NCBI GenBank assembly: GCA_947503555.1
Contig: CANNEE010000013.1
Span: 79,535 to 143,534, forward strand
Source of the DNA: an uncultured Shewanella sp.
Lineage (GTDB): Bacteria > Pseudomonadota > Gammaproteobacteria > Enterobacterales > Shewanellaceae
Direction: 5' to 3'
DNA length: 64,000 bases
The notes below the pieces were generated by a model, which was not told where the DNA came from, did not search any database, and saw nothing but the letters and a program-made list of their open reading frames with translations. Numbering within the stretch: the stretch's first letter is position 1; each line of letters opens with the position of its first letter. Below, in pieces: positions 9,499 to 18,516 of the stretch. Position numbers and translations under genes: made by a program.

Positions 9499-9620
9499 AT
9501 GCACAATTTCTTACTATTTGGGTTTTGACATTGTGACTAAAATTAACAATAATCCGGCACCCTGTTGATACTAGTTTCAGGATTTATAAGGTATTTTATT
9601 GACTAGTATAGAGTGCAACT

Positions 9621-9908
9621 ATGAGGTTAAGGCTGGCGCTTAATTTTTGCATTTGCAGTCATACTATGAGGTTTTCAGTGGGGCTAACACAACTTATTAC
9701 TCTGTTTAAACAGATATTATTGTTTATAGGTATCTGCGGAGTAGTCGTAATTTACTCTGGTTTTCTGTATCTTATGTTTACAGGCCAGCCAACGGTAAAT
9801 TTAAGTTGGTATAGTTTGCTGTCGCCCTGGGTGTGTATCTATTTTGGTTTGACTCGTAAGCAGCAAGTAGCAGTCAGAAAGTGGTTTTACAATAAGTTTA
9901 ACCTTTGA
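9621..9908 (+). CDS. Small two-helix membrane protein, hypothetical
   Basis: Ninety-five residues with hydrophobic stretches near 30-55 and 65-77 and a basic tail. I recognise no family. A second in-frame ATG at 9666 could be the start; neither has a good ribosome site (AGAG lies ten bases before the first). It ends 36 bases before the S9 peptidase lipoprotein on the same strand and may be co-transcribed with it. Confidence 0.45.
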   Translation: MRLRLALNFCICSHTMRFSVGLTQLITLFKQILLFIGICGVVVIYSGFLYLMFTGQPTVNLSWYSLLSPWVCIYFGLTRKQQVAVRKWFYNKFNL

Positions 9909-9944
9909 GTTATCGGTCGTTAATGGTTTAAGGGAGGAATAAGT

Positions 9945-12002
9945 GTGAAAAACTTGGTTGTTAGTACAAGTGTTGTATTTATTTTTCTTACGCTGCTTTT
10001 AACTGCTTGTGATGTGAAGGTTGAACCCACCAAAGAACTGATCATAGTCGCTGAAGAGGTTGAGCCTACTGAGGCACCTTACGGTAGTTGGTCTTCGCCA
10101 CTGACACCTATGGATGTCTATGGGCAGTCGGACAATGTTGTTGAGCTACAAAGTGTCGGTGGTGCAATTTATTTTTCTGAGTCCCAAGGTACCTGGGGCG
10201 GTAAAGTAGGGGTCAGTCGCCTAGAGGATGATGGCAGCGTTACTTCAGTTGTTTCCCCTGATTTTAACATCGGCTCTCGTGTGCATGAATATGGCGGCGC
10301 TCCCTTTTTAGGCATAGGTAAGAGCCTGTTTGCAACGAAAAAGAGTGATCAACTCCTTTACCGCATTGCACCAAATCAAGCGCCCAAAGCACTAACTCCG
10401 AAAGATACTCGTCATGCTAACTGTATCCCTTATCCTCTAGGTTCACGATTAATTTGCGTTAGGGAAGATCATCGTCAAGAAGGTGAGCCAAAGGCAAGTT
10501 TAGTCACTGTAAACCTAAACGTACCAGGAGAAGGAGCGACCTTTGTTTCTGGTCATGATTTCATTTCAGCCCCTGCAATATCACCCGATAATCGTAAGTT
10601 GGCTTGGATCACCTGGGAGCATCCCAATATGCCTTGGGATGAGACTCAGTTGTGGCAGGGGAAACTGGACAAGAAGGGGCGTCTACATAGCATCGAGAAG
10701 GTCGCTACTCCCAAAGGCTCAATTAACCAGCCCATGTATAGCCCAGATGGTCAGCTCTATTTTGTGGCAGACTTTAATAATTGGTGGAATCTTTATTGCG
10801 TAGAAGGTAAAGAGATCGTCAATGTTTACCCCATCCAAGCAGAAATGGCGATTCCAGAGTGGCGTATGGGGCACCACTTTTATGCCTTTGAAACGCCAAA
10901 TACAGTGATTGCCAATGTTAATAAGAAGGGCAAAGCGCTGTTGATCAGAATCTTTTTAGATTCGGGTATCGCAGAGCCGATAGCAGCAGACTTTGGCGAG
11001 ATTTCTCACGTTATATACAATGATGGCGTGGTCTACTTTATCGGAAGAAAGATTACGCCTGAAAAAGGCCTTTATAGAGTCAATGGTCGAGGCGTTGAGT
11101 TGCTGTATGCGCCGACTTTATCGGATTTTAACCCTAGTTATATTTCTCAGCCTGAACATATTAGCTTTGAAACCGGTGGTGGCAGTCGTAGTTATGGCTA
11201 CTTCTATCCACCTAAAAATCCCGAATATGTAGGGCTTAAAGGAAGCTTGCCGCCGTTACTCGTTCTTGTTCATGGTGGCCCGACTTGGAAAGCGAGTCTG
11301 ACTTATCGAGCTGATATTCAATTTTGGACCAGCCGAGGCTTTGCCGTATTGGATTTAAATTATCGTGGTAGTAGTGGCTTTGGTCGTGAATATCGACGCA
11401 GCTTGTATGGGCAATGGGGTATCGCCGATGTACAGGACGCCGTTAATGCCGCTAAGTACCTTGTCAAAGAGCAGCGAGTTAACCCTAAAATGTTAGGGAT
11501 TCGAGGTGGTAGTGCCAGTGGCTTTACTGTGTTATCAGCACTCGCTCAGCATGATGTTTATACCGCAGGCGTAAGTTATGCGGCGGTCAGTGATTTAGAG
11601 CAATTAACCGCAGATACCCATAAGTTTGAGCAAGGCTACTTAGATCAATTAGTGGGTCCTTATCCCTTAAATCAGTCTGATTATTTTGAGCGCTCACCCA
11701 TTCATCACCTACAAGGTTTTGAAGAACCTATGTTATTGCTTCAGGGGATGGCAGATCCTGTTGTCCCTCCAAGGCAATCTAAAGCAATTTTTAATGCCTT
11801 GAAAAGCAAGGGCGTCGCTTCTGCTTATATCGCATTTGAAGGTGAAGGGCATGGCTTTTGGAGTCTTGAGCATAGAATTGAGAGTTTGAATGCCGAGCTG
11901 TCTTTCTTTACCCAAGTCTTTGGTATTAAGACTATAGATGATATTCAGCCACTCAAATTGGAAAATGGAGCGGCTCTGCCCAAGGATGCCGCGAGCCAAT
12001 AA
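9945..12002 (+). CDS. S9 family (prolyl oligopeptidase-like) peptidase lipoprotein
   Basis: A secreted serine peptidase of 685 residues. It begins with a signal peptide and lipobox LTAC (cysteine at residue 22), so it is probably anchored to an envelope membrane. Residues about 50-400 look like the seven-bladed propeller with WD-like pieces (SPDNRKLAW, SPDGQLYF). The C-terminal alpha/beta hydrolase has Ser523 (GGSASG), Asp604 (GMADPVVP) and His636 (EGHGFW). This resembles the dipeptidyl aminopeptidase/acylaminoacyl peptidase branch. The start is GTG with a strong AGGGAGGAA site. Substrate unknown. Confidence 0.9.
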   Translation: MKNLVVSTSVVFIFLTLLLTACDVKVEPTKELIIVAEEVEPTEAPYGSWSSPLTPMDVYGQSDNVVELQSVGGAIYFSESQGTWGGKVGVSRLEDDGSVTSVVSPDFNIGSRVHEYGGAPFLGIGKSLFATKKSDQLLYRIAPNQAPKALTPKDTRHANCIPYPLGSRLICVREDHRQEGEPKASLVTVNLNVPGEGATFVSGHDFISAPAISPDNRKLAWITWEHPNMPWDETQLWQGKLDKKGRLHSIEKVATPKGSINQPMYSPDGQLYFVADFNNWWNLYCVEGKEIVNVYPIQAEMAIPEWRMGHHFYAFETPNTVIANVNKKGKALLIRIFLDSGIAEPIAADFGEISHVIYNDGVVYFIGRKITPEKGLYRVNGRGVELLYAPTLSDFNPSYISQPEHISFETGGGSRSYGYFYPPKNPEYVGLKGSLPPLLVLVHGGPTWKASLTYRADIQFWTSRGFAVLDLNYRGSSGFGREYRRSLYGQWGIADVQDAVNAAKYLVKEQRVNPKMLGIRGGSASGFTVLSALAQHDVYTAGVSYAAVSDLEQLTADTHKFEQGYLDQLVGPYPLNQSDYFERSPIHHLQGFEEPMLLLQGMADPVVPPRQSKAIFNALKSKGVASAYIAFEGEGHGFWSLEHRIESLNAELSFFTQVFGIKTIDDIQPLKLENGAALPKDAASQ

Positions 12003-12017
12003 GCCTGTCTCTTGTTG

Positions 12018-12045
12018 TTGAAAAATTGCCATAAGCTGGTATAGT
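12018..12045 (+). promoter_or_regulatory. Candidate sigma-70 promoter for ybiT
   Basis: TTGAAA and TATAGT are separated by 16 bases, about 100 bases before the chosen ybiT start. This is a prediction from consensus only. Confidence 0.4.
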
Positions 12046-12143
12046 TGCGCGCTTAATTTTCCCCCTATTTTAGTTGCATGCGCTAAGGCGGTATTCGCCT
12101 TGAGCTTAAGTGCGTGCGCGATAACTCTACTTGGAATAACGCT

Positions 12144-13739
12144 TTGATCACTACAGCTAACATCACCATGCAGTTTGGCTCTAAGCCGCTGTTTGAAAAT
12201 ATCTCAGTCAAGTTCGGTGGCGGAAACCGTTACGGTTTAATCGGTGCTAATGGCTGTGGTAAATCCACTTTCATGAAGATCCTTGCCGGTGAGTTAGAGC
12301 CAACTAGTGGTAACGTCTCATTGGATGTCAATGAACGCATGGGTAAGCTGAACCAGGATCAGTTTGCCTATGAAGAGTACAGTGTGGTCGATACTGTGAT
12401 CATGGGGCATAAAGAGCTTTGGCAAGTTAAGCAGGAGCGCGACCGCATTTATGCACTTCCTGAGATGAGTGAAGAGGAAGGTATTAAAGTTGCTGAGCTA
12501 GAGATGGAGTTTGCCGAGATGGACGGTTATACCGCAGAGTCTCGTGCAGGTGAACTATTGATGGGTGTTGGTATTCCGCTGGAGCAACATTTTGGCCCTA
12601 TGAGCGAGATTGCACCGGGTTGGAAGCTAAGGGTATTGCTGGCTCAAGCTCTGTTTTCAGATCCTGATTTACTACTGCTTGACGAACCGACCAACAACTT
12701 GGACATCGATACGATTCGCTGGCTACAAGAGATCCTCAATCAGCGTAACAGCACCATGATTATTATCTCGCACGATAGATATTTCCTAAACTCTGTTTGT
12801 ACCCATATGGCGGATCTCGATTATGGTGAGCTGCGTGTATATCCAGGTAACTATGATGAGTATATGACGGCGGCGAGTCAGGCCCGTGAGCGTTTGCTGT
12901 CAGATAATGCTAAGAAGAAGGCACAAATCGCTGAGCTTCAAGGCTTCGTTGCTCGATTCTCTGCTAACGCTTCAAAAGCTAAGCAGGCGACGTCTCGTGC
13001 TAAGCAGATTGATAAGATTAAGCTTGAAGAGGTTAAGGCTTCTAGCCGCGTCAATCCATTTATTCGTTTCGAGCAGGAGAAGAAACTCTTCCGTAATGCG
13101 CTAGTGGTTGAGCAGTTAGCTAAAGGTTTTGAGCAGGAGCCGCTATTTAAGGACTTTAACCTGATTGCTGAAGTGGGTGAGCGTATTGCGATTTTGGGTG
13201 AAAACGGCGTGGGTAAAACCACTATGCTCAGAACCCTTATCCACGATTTACCTCAAGATGCAGGCACCATTCAATGGTCTGAAAACTCAAGCATAGGCTA
13301 CTACGCTCAGGACCATGCGGCTGATTTTGAAAATGATATGACGCTATTTGAGTGGATGAGCCAGTGGCGTAAAGAAGGAGATGATGATCAGACTGTACGT
13401 GGCTTCCTAGGACGTATGCTATTTAGCGCCGAAGACATCAAGAAATCGGTTAAGGTGTTATCGGGTGGTGAGCAAGGCCGGATGCTATTTGGCAAGATGA
13501 TGATGCAAAAGCCTAATATTCTAGTGATGGATGAACCGACCAACCACTTAGATATGGAGTCGATTGAGTCGCTAAATAACGCCCTTGAGCTGTATAAAGG
13601 TACGCTTTTCTTCGTCAGTCACGATCGCGCCTTTGTATCATCTTTGGCAAACCGTATTATCGAGATCACTGCCGATGGCGTGACAGACTTTAAAGGGACC
13701 TATGATGAGTTCCTTAAGAGTAAAGGTGTCGAAGAGTAA
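12144..13739 (+). CDS. ybiT: ABC-F family ATPase YbiT
   Basis: Soluble twin-ATPase of the ABC-F group, which acts on ribosomes rather than in transport; the closest relative I recognise is E. coli YbiT. It has Walker [10 protein letters not shown] near residue 38, then [11 protein letters not shown], a linker with the [19 protein letters not shown] segment, and a second ATPase with [18 protein letters not shown] and [10 protein letters not shown]. The longest frame starts at GTG 12114, but TTG 12144 preceded by TTGGAA gives 531 residues, matching YbiT (530), and begins where YbiT begins. A single gene between a candidate promoter and a bidirectional terminator. Confidence 0.93.
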   Translation: MITTANITMQFGSKPLFENISVKFGGGNRYGLIGANGCGKSTFMKILAGELEPTSGNVSLDVNERMGKLNQDQFAYEEYSVVDTVIMGHKELWQVKQERDRIYALPEMSEEEGIKVAELEMEFAEMDGYTAESRAGELLMGVGIPLEQHFGPMSEIAPGWKLRVLLAQALFSDPDLLLLDEPTNNLDIDTIRWLQEILNQRNSTMIIISHDRYFLNSVCTHMADLDYGELRVYPGNYDEYMTAASQARERLLSDNAKKKAQIAELQGFVARFSANASKAKQATSRAKQIDKIKLEEVKASSRVNPFIRFEQEKKLFRNALVVEQLAKGFEQEPLFKDFNLIAEVGERIAILGENGVGKTTMLRTLIHDLPQDAGTIQWSENSSIGYYAQDHAADFENDMTLFEWMSQWRKEGDDDQTVRGFLGRMLFSAEDIKKSVKVLSGGEQGRMLFGKMMMQKPNILVMDEPTNHLDMESIESLNNALELYKGTLFFVSHDRAFVSSLANRIIEITADGVTDFKGTYDEFLKSKGVEE

Positions 13740-13765
13740 GGCGGTTTCGCTCTAGGTTGAATCAC

Positions 13766-13797
13766 AAAAAAGCCAAACATCATGTTTGGCTTTTTTG
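13766..13797. terminator. Bidirectional terminator between ybiT and the PilZ gene
   Basis: AAAAAAGCCAAACAT pairs with ATGTTTGGCTTTTTT almost without a spacer, so the loop forms from the inner bases. It has runs on both sides and serves the two convergent genes. Confidence 0.88.
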
Positions 13798-13821
13798 TTT
13801 CGGCATTACCCCATCTTCAGG

Positions 13822-16221
13822 CTATTTTTGATTGAGAGGTCCATACCTTTGTTGTACTACATGGGTAATATCGATGAGCTCGCCTATGCCTTGAATATTC
13901 CATAGCTTCTCTTCAAGCTTCTTTGCCTTGTTAGGGGCATGAATTGAGAGATAGTTTAGCTCTTGGGTGACATGTTTAAGGCTAGTGGTATTGCAGGGAG
14001 CAATACCGATTCGAATTGCCTTAAACTGCCCTTTTAACTTTGCTTGGTGAATAAAGTTAATTTGAGCCTGAGTTGTGGTTAACTCATCTACGAGTATCGA
14101 CTCACTGATGGAAAAGGGACTGCTAATACTGCTGGTATAGCGAAGAAAAAGCTCAAAATAATGCATAGACTCATTAGGTCTATGGGAACTAATGGGCTCC
14201 AGAATGACTTTTTCAAACTGCTCGGGAGTGAGCAGAGTATTTAAATCAAAAAACTCTTCATCACTTGCCAATTCTGCATTGACTTGATGGGCACTAAAGC
14301 AGTGGGCTAGATTGCTATTGACCTGATTGATGGCTAATTCACTAATGTGAATTAATTTGTCGGTTTTAGTCACGGCAAAGGGCAGGGCGCTTAGCTGTCT
14401 CAGGGCTAAGTTCTTTAGCCCTTCGGCAATCTCTTTAAATTCTAAATTGGCCTCTGATAGTGCTTTAAGCTTGGTTCTATTGCTCTCTATGAGGCGTTTA
14501 AGAAATTCAACTCCTGGGTGAGGTGGCGGCTCAAGAATAGCGCTTAGGTGAAGTAATGTATTCCCTGAGCGAATTCGGACGATCTTATAGGCCAGCTGTT
14601 GAAGATTATTCGTCTTACTCAAGTGTTGAAGTTTAGGTAGGCTAATCGCAATAGGTGTTGAAGTATCAAATTCTACTGGGTCATCTAAATTGACCTGTAA
14701 TCCCATGCTTGAGATATCTAAGGTAATTCCTCTGGCTTTTATTTTTCCTTGGGTGATATTGACCAGTGTCTTAAGGGCAAACCGAGTTTCTTGGCGCTTA
14801 TCTACCTCATGAAGTGATACCGCTTTGATGACGTCACGCTTAAGCTTTTCTTGAGCGAAGCATTTAAGTTGATTTGGATTTTCCTTGTGTTGCCACGACT
14901 GATAATTGCTAATTTGGTTGGGGTTGGTGATATCAGTTAACAGTAGTTGATGGCTAAATCTTTGTATTTGGCTGCGGGTCAATGCTGAGTAGTCACTGTT
15001 GTCACCTGGCAGTAACTTGTTTCTATAGCCCTGTTTATGGGATAGCGCCTGCACTGTAACTTGAAACACGCGCCAACTCGCTTTACTCGCGCCGAAATTG
15101 AAGAACAGCGGCATGAGTTTCTGTTCTGACAGTTCGGTTAAGCTGGCTGAATAGAAATAGAGCTTGCCTTTGGCGTTAAAGGTAAAGCAATAGAACAGCT
15201 CTTCTGTTTGTTCACTTTGCCCTGCAAGCAGTCGCTTAAGTCTTGCTGGTGTAAGCATGGCAGAGAGTTGACTGACATTGTTCTCATCGAGAAAGTAGTT
15301 GAGAGTGTCCCGGTTTTTCTGAGTCAATAATTTATGGCTAATATGAAATTGACTGCTAGCTTCACTAATAAACAGTGGCATATGAGACATATGAGCTAAG
15401 TAGTGAAGCTCTATATTTAAGCCAGGGATATTTCGATATAAGTCATTGATATTGACCTTATATCTGAATTTATAGCCAGTAATTAGATTTGAGAGCATTT
15501 TGGAAAATGCCTGACTCCCCTCGAGACGTCTTAGGCCGAGAACTTGGTGTGTATTGACAATGCTCTGGCTGACTATGTCGTAGGCTATCGGCCTTGATAG
15601 TTCATCAAAACAATACTCTTTTTCAAGCTCTGTGAAGTGGATGTGTAAAGCTTGATTGAGATCTAGCTTACAGTCCATCGGCACTTTAATACGGGCGCCA
15701 GAGACAGAGATATCTAAGGTGACCGCATCATAGGGGCCTAGATTTGGCTGAGCAACGGTGATCTTGACGCTGTAATTCATCCGCTCTTCGGTTCTTTGGG
15801 TATAGCGCCCAAGATTGACTCCCGATGTGAGCTGAGTAGAGGCAAGATTACTTGGTGTTTGAGTTTGGCCTTTTTGTTGTCGCCTTGCCTTAATGCTTTC
15901 TATGACTTGTTCATAGACACCTGTGGTATACCGACCTTGATACTTGGCTAAAGCCTGCTTAAATGTGTTTTTGGTGAGGTCATCGATATAGTGTCTTTGT
16001 TGTCCTGTAATGAACTCAGCACAATGTAAGTCATTGCGACTTCTTAAGTCTATGACCCTAATACAATCTGCGGTAAGGCGACCCAATTCCATTTTGATCA
16101 AAAATCGGCTCGACATGGACTCATCTGCTAATAGACGATCGCATACTTCGTGGAACTTAGGCTCCATGGATAATGGAATCAACTGCTCGACTAACAGCTG
16201 TTGCTTTTCTTCTAGGCTCAT
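13822..16221 (-). CDS. Large PilZ-domain protein with two PilZ signatures
   Basis: A soluble 799-residue protein with no membrane segments. Two PilZ-type cyclic-di-GMP binding signatures are visible: R143TEER with D170ISVSG, and R476QETR with D502ISSMG. The second matches the RxxxR...DxSxxG pattern exactly. The rest (180-470 and 540-799) is unassigned alpha/beta sequence without enzyme motifs. Most PilZ proteins are 100-250 residues, so this is a large architecture. The output is unknown; cyclic-di-GMP binding is inferred from motif. The start has no clear ribosome site. It lies near a GGDEF-EAL gene but on the opposite strand. Confidence 0.85.
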   Translation of the reverse strand: MSLEEKQQLLVEQLIPLSMEPKFHEVCDRLLADESMSSRFLIKMELGRLTADCIRVIDLRSRNDLHCAEFITGQQRHYIDDLTKNTFKQALAKYQGRYTTGVYEQVIESIKARRQQKGQTQTPSNLASTQLTSGVNLGRYTQRTEERMNYSVKITVAQPNLGPYDAVTLDISVSGARIKVPMDCKLDLNQALHIHFTELEKEYCFDELSRPIAYDIVSQSIVNTHQVLGLRRLEGSQAFSKMLSNLITGYKFRYKVNINDLYRNIPGLNIELHYLAHMSHMPLFISEASSQFHISHKLLTQKNRDTLNYFLDENNVSQLSAMLTPARLKRLLAGQSEQTEELFYCFTFNAKGKLYFYSASLTELSEQKLMPLFFNFGASKASWRVFQVTVQALSHKQGYRNKLLPGDNSDYSALTRSQIQRFSHQLLLTDITNPNQISNYQSWQHKENPNQLKCFAQEKLKRDVIKAVSLHEVDKRQETRFALKTLVNITQGKIKARGITLDISSMGLQVNLDDPVEFDTSTPIAISLPKLQHLSKTNNLQQLAYKIVRIRSGNTLLHLSAILEPPPHPGVEFLKRLIESNRTKLKALSEANLEFKEIAEGLKNLALRQLSALPFAVTKTDKLIHISELAINQVNSNLAHCFSAHQVNAELASDEEFFDLNTLLTPEQFEKVILEPISSHRPNESMHYFELFLRYTSSISSPFSISESILVDELTTTQAQINFIHQAKLKGQFKAIRIGIAPCNTTSLKHVTQELNYLSIHAPNKAKKLEEKLWNIQGIGELIDITHVVQQRYGPLNQK

Positions 16222-16380
16222 AAATACAAGTGTAGGGTAAATTTACAAATTTTTAGAATTGACCATTCTCTCAAGATGGCTAAATAACCAACATGGCAAG
16301 ATAATCATTTCTTGAGTATTGATATGCCATAATTTGCAGGTAATTACCAGTAATGGTTTGTATTATAAGGATTACTAATA

Positions 16381-16414
16381 AAAAAGCTCCTTTGCCGATA
16401 GAGCAAAGGAGCTT
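16381..16414 (-). terminator. Terminator of the aminopeptidase gene
   Basis: On the minus strand AGCTCCTTTGC pairs with GCAAAGGAGCT over a seven-base loop, followed by a six-T run. It lies 22 bases after the aminopeptidase stop. Confidence 0.88.
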
Positions 16415-16435
16415 ACTATTTAATCTTGACCAAGA

Positions 16436-17794
16436 TTACTGGTATTTGTTCTTGAGGTGCTCAAATACGGCGCGAATACCAAAGGCTTCACCACCGATAG
16501 GGCGACCAGGTAGGGCTCGGTTGTTCCACGCCATCACATCGAAGTGGGTCCAACTGATATCTGAATCGACAAAAGCTTGCAGATAAAGAGCTGCGGTAAT
16601 CGCTCCGCCAAAAGGACCTGTGGCGCAGTTTGATAGATCGGCGATATTGGATTTCAGCAGATCTTTATAGGGCGCATGTAGTGGCATTTCCCAAACAGGA
16701 TCTTGTACTTGCTTACCGCCTGCGATAATTCCAGCTGCCAAGTCTTCATCGTTACTGAAAAAGCCCGGCAGTTCAGTGCCGAGTGCGATACGCATAGCGC
16801 CAGTTAAGGTGGCAAAGTCGATAATGGTTTCAGGCTTTTCTGTACAGGCTTCGGTTAGCGCGTCACACAGTACAAGGCGACCTTCTGCATCTGTATTATC
16901 AATCTCTACCGTGAGCCCTTTGCGAGTGGTAATCACATCGCCAGGTCTAAAGGCATTGGCCGATACCGCATTTTCTACCGCAGGCACTAGCACCCTGAGT
17001 CTAATTGGCAGCTTGTGAGCCATAATGAGCTGAGCAAGACCGATAACATGGGCGGCTCCCCCCATATCTTTTTTCATTAGGCGCATACCCGCGCCAGGCT
17101 TAAGGTCGAGTCCACCTGAATCAAAGCACACCCCTTTACCAACTAGGGTGACTTTGGGAGCAGACTCATCGCCCCAAGTTAAGTCTAATAGTCTAGGTTT
17201 ATTGGCACTGGCGCGCCCGACCATATGTATGGTTGGATAATTTTCATCCAATAGTTGGTCGCCAACCACTTGGCTAAATTGAGCGCCAAACTCGTTAGCC
17301 ATGGCTTCCATCGTTTCGGCCAGGTGTTGCGGCATCATATCGGCAGCGGGAGTATTTACTAAGTCTCTCACTTTAGCCACGGCGCGAACAAACTTATTAA
17401 CATCATCGGCCATCGCTTGGCTTGGCAATACAAGTTGTGGCCAAACTTTTTCTGATTGCTTATAACGATCAAATTGATAGGCGCCAAGCCCCCAGCTAAA
17501 TGCCGCGGCTTTGCACTGTGCTTCATTGGCTTGAAGTTGGTATTGACCAGAGGGCAATTTACTCACTAAGTCCCCGCAGGACCAATAGGAGTCAGGCTCA
17601 TCCGTCACCAAAATAACACTTTGAATATTGCCATCTGGGCTTGGAATAACGTTTGAACCTTTACCATCAAAATCGGTATTTCTTAACCAATTTTGTACCT
17701 GCTCTGTTTGGGTTTCTAGCCAGTCTTGGTAGCCTTGGGTCGAAAGAATATAAAAGGGGATGCCTTGGGTGCCACTGATTAATAGATCGGACAT
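16436..17794 (-). CDS. M17 leucyl aminopeptidase family protein
   Basis: A cytoplasmic two-metal aminopeptidase of 452 residues. All M17 metal and catalytic residues are present: Lys220, Asp225 (VCFDSGG), Lys232 (DLKPG), Asp243 (KKDMGGA), Asp302 and Glu304 (NTDAEGR) and Arg306. The N-terminal 150 residues are shorter and different from PepA; together with the NTDAEGRLVLCDAL form they suggest the PepB-like branch, probably in peptide turnover. Single gene with its own terminator. Confidence 0.92.
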   Translation of the reverse strand: MSDLLISGTQGIPFYILSTQGYQDWLETQTEQVQNWLRNTDFDGKGSNVIPSPDGNIQSVILVTDEPDSYWSCGDLVSKLPSGQYQLQANEAQCKAAAFSWGLGAYQFDRYKQSEKVWPQLVLPSQAMADDVNKFVRAVAKVRDLVNTPAADMMPQHLAETMEAMANEFGAQFSQVVGDQLLDENYPTIHMVGRASANKPRLLDLTWGDESAPKVTLVGKGVCFDSGGLDLKPGAGMRLMKKDMGGAAHVIGLAQLIMAHKLPIRLRVLVPAVENAVSANAFRPGDVITTRKGLTVEIDNTDAEGRLVLCDALTEACTEKPETIIDFATLTGAMRIALGTELPGFFSNDEDLAAGIIAGGKQVQDPVWEMPLHAPYKDLLKSNIADLSNCATGPFGGAITAALYLQAFVDSDISWTHFDVMAWNNRALPGRPIGGEAFGIRAVFEHLKNKYQ

Positions 17795-17944
17795 TTTAAA
17801 CTCATTGTTATTGATGAAAATGCTGGCTATAGGTTATATCAATTCTTAGCAATATGGTATTGATTGAGCAAGGCTTTAGGCAGTTTTTATTCCCTTCAGG
17901 TATCAGGGACAGAATGGGTGAACCTAGGTTAGCGGGGAAGGGGT

Positions 17945-18322
17945 TTATTCAGCTTGTTGTTTTAGCTGCTTATCACTGGGCTGATTAAAAGAGCTTGGTA
18001 AAACATCCACACCGAGTCGCTTTGCTAGCTTTACAACCAAAGGAAGTGTGATGGGGGCAAATGGCAGCACAGCGACTACGCCTAAACTTAAGCCTTTAAG
18101 AATATCGCCAAACTGTTGATTTGCTTGTTTGAGCTCTTGTTTGCTTGCTTGCCTTTGGGTGTAGCGTTTGTAGGTGATCAGCATCTCTTTGGTTTCTTGC
18201 TTTTCTTGGGCAAGGGCAACTTTAAGGATCAGCAGATCCCGCTTAAGTCTCAGCTTGAAACGCTGCTTGCTAATACGTACTACCCTTACGGGGGCTTTAT
18301 GAAAGTGTTGATAGTATTTCAT
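17945..18322 (-). CDS. Small LETM1-like protein, hypothetical
   Basis: A 125-residue basic protein. The first 75 residues are charged and probably helical. Residues about 78-115 form a hydrophobic hairpin-like segment, LPFAPITLPLVVKLAKRLG then DVLPSSF, which resembles the core of LETM1-type proteins (a proline-rich membrane segment followed by LPSTF). That similarity is by eye only. It has no operon partner; the flanking genes are an aminopeptidase (same strand, 150 bases away) and a divergent GGDEF-EAL gene. Confidence 0.6.
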   Translation of the reverse strand: MKYYQHFHKAPVRVVRISKQRFKLRLKRDLLILKVALAQEKQETKEMLITYKRYTQRQASKQELKQANQQFGDILKGLSLGVVAVLPFAPITLPLVVKLAKRLGVDVLPSSFNQPSDKQLKQQAE

Positions 18323-18516
18323 CGGCAGAATTGTCTCATAAGCTAGTTGTAACAGCTAGCGCTTTATTGGGTTAAACTTTTGGATTACAAGTCTGTTACA
18401 CTTAATTCTAGCTCATAGGGTGAGCGAGTTGTCTGCTATCTTAGTTCAAGCAGAAGTTAGCTGAGTTTCTTTTTAGTTAACTTCCTAATAAATAGAAGAG
18501 TATAAACCCGGTATAA

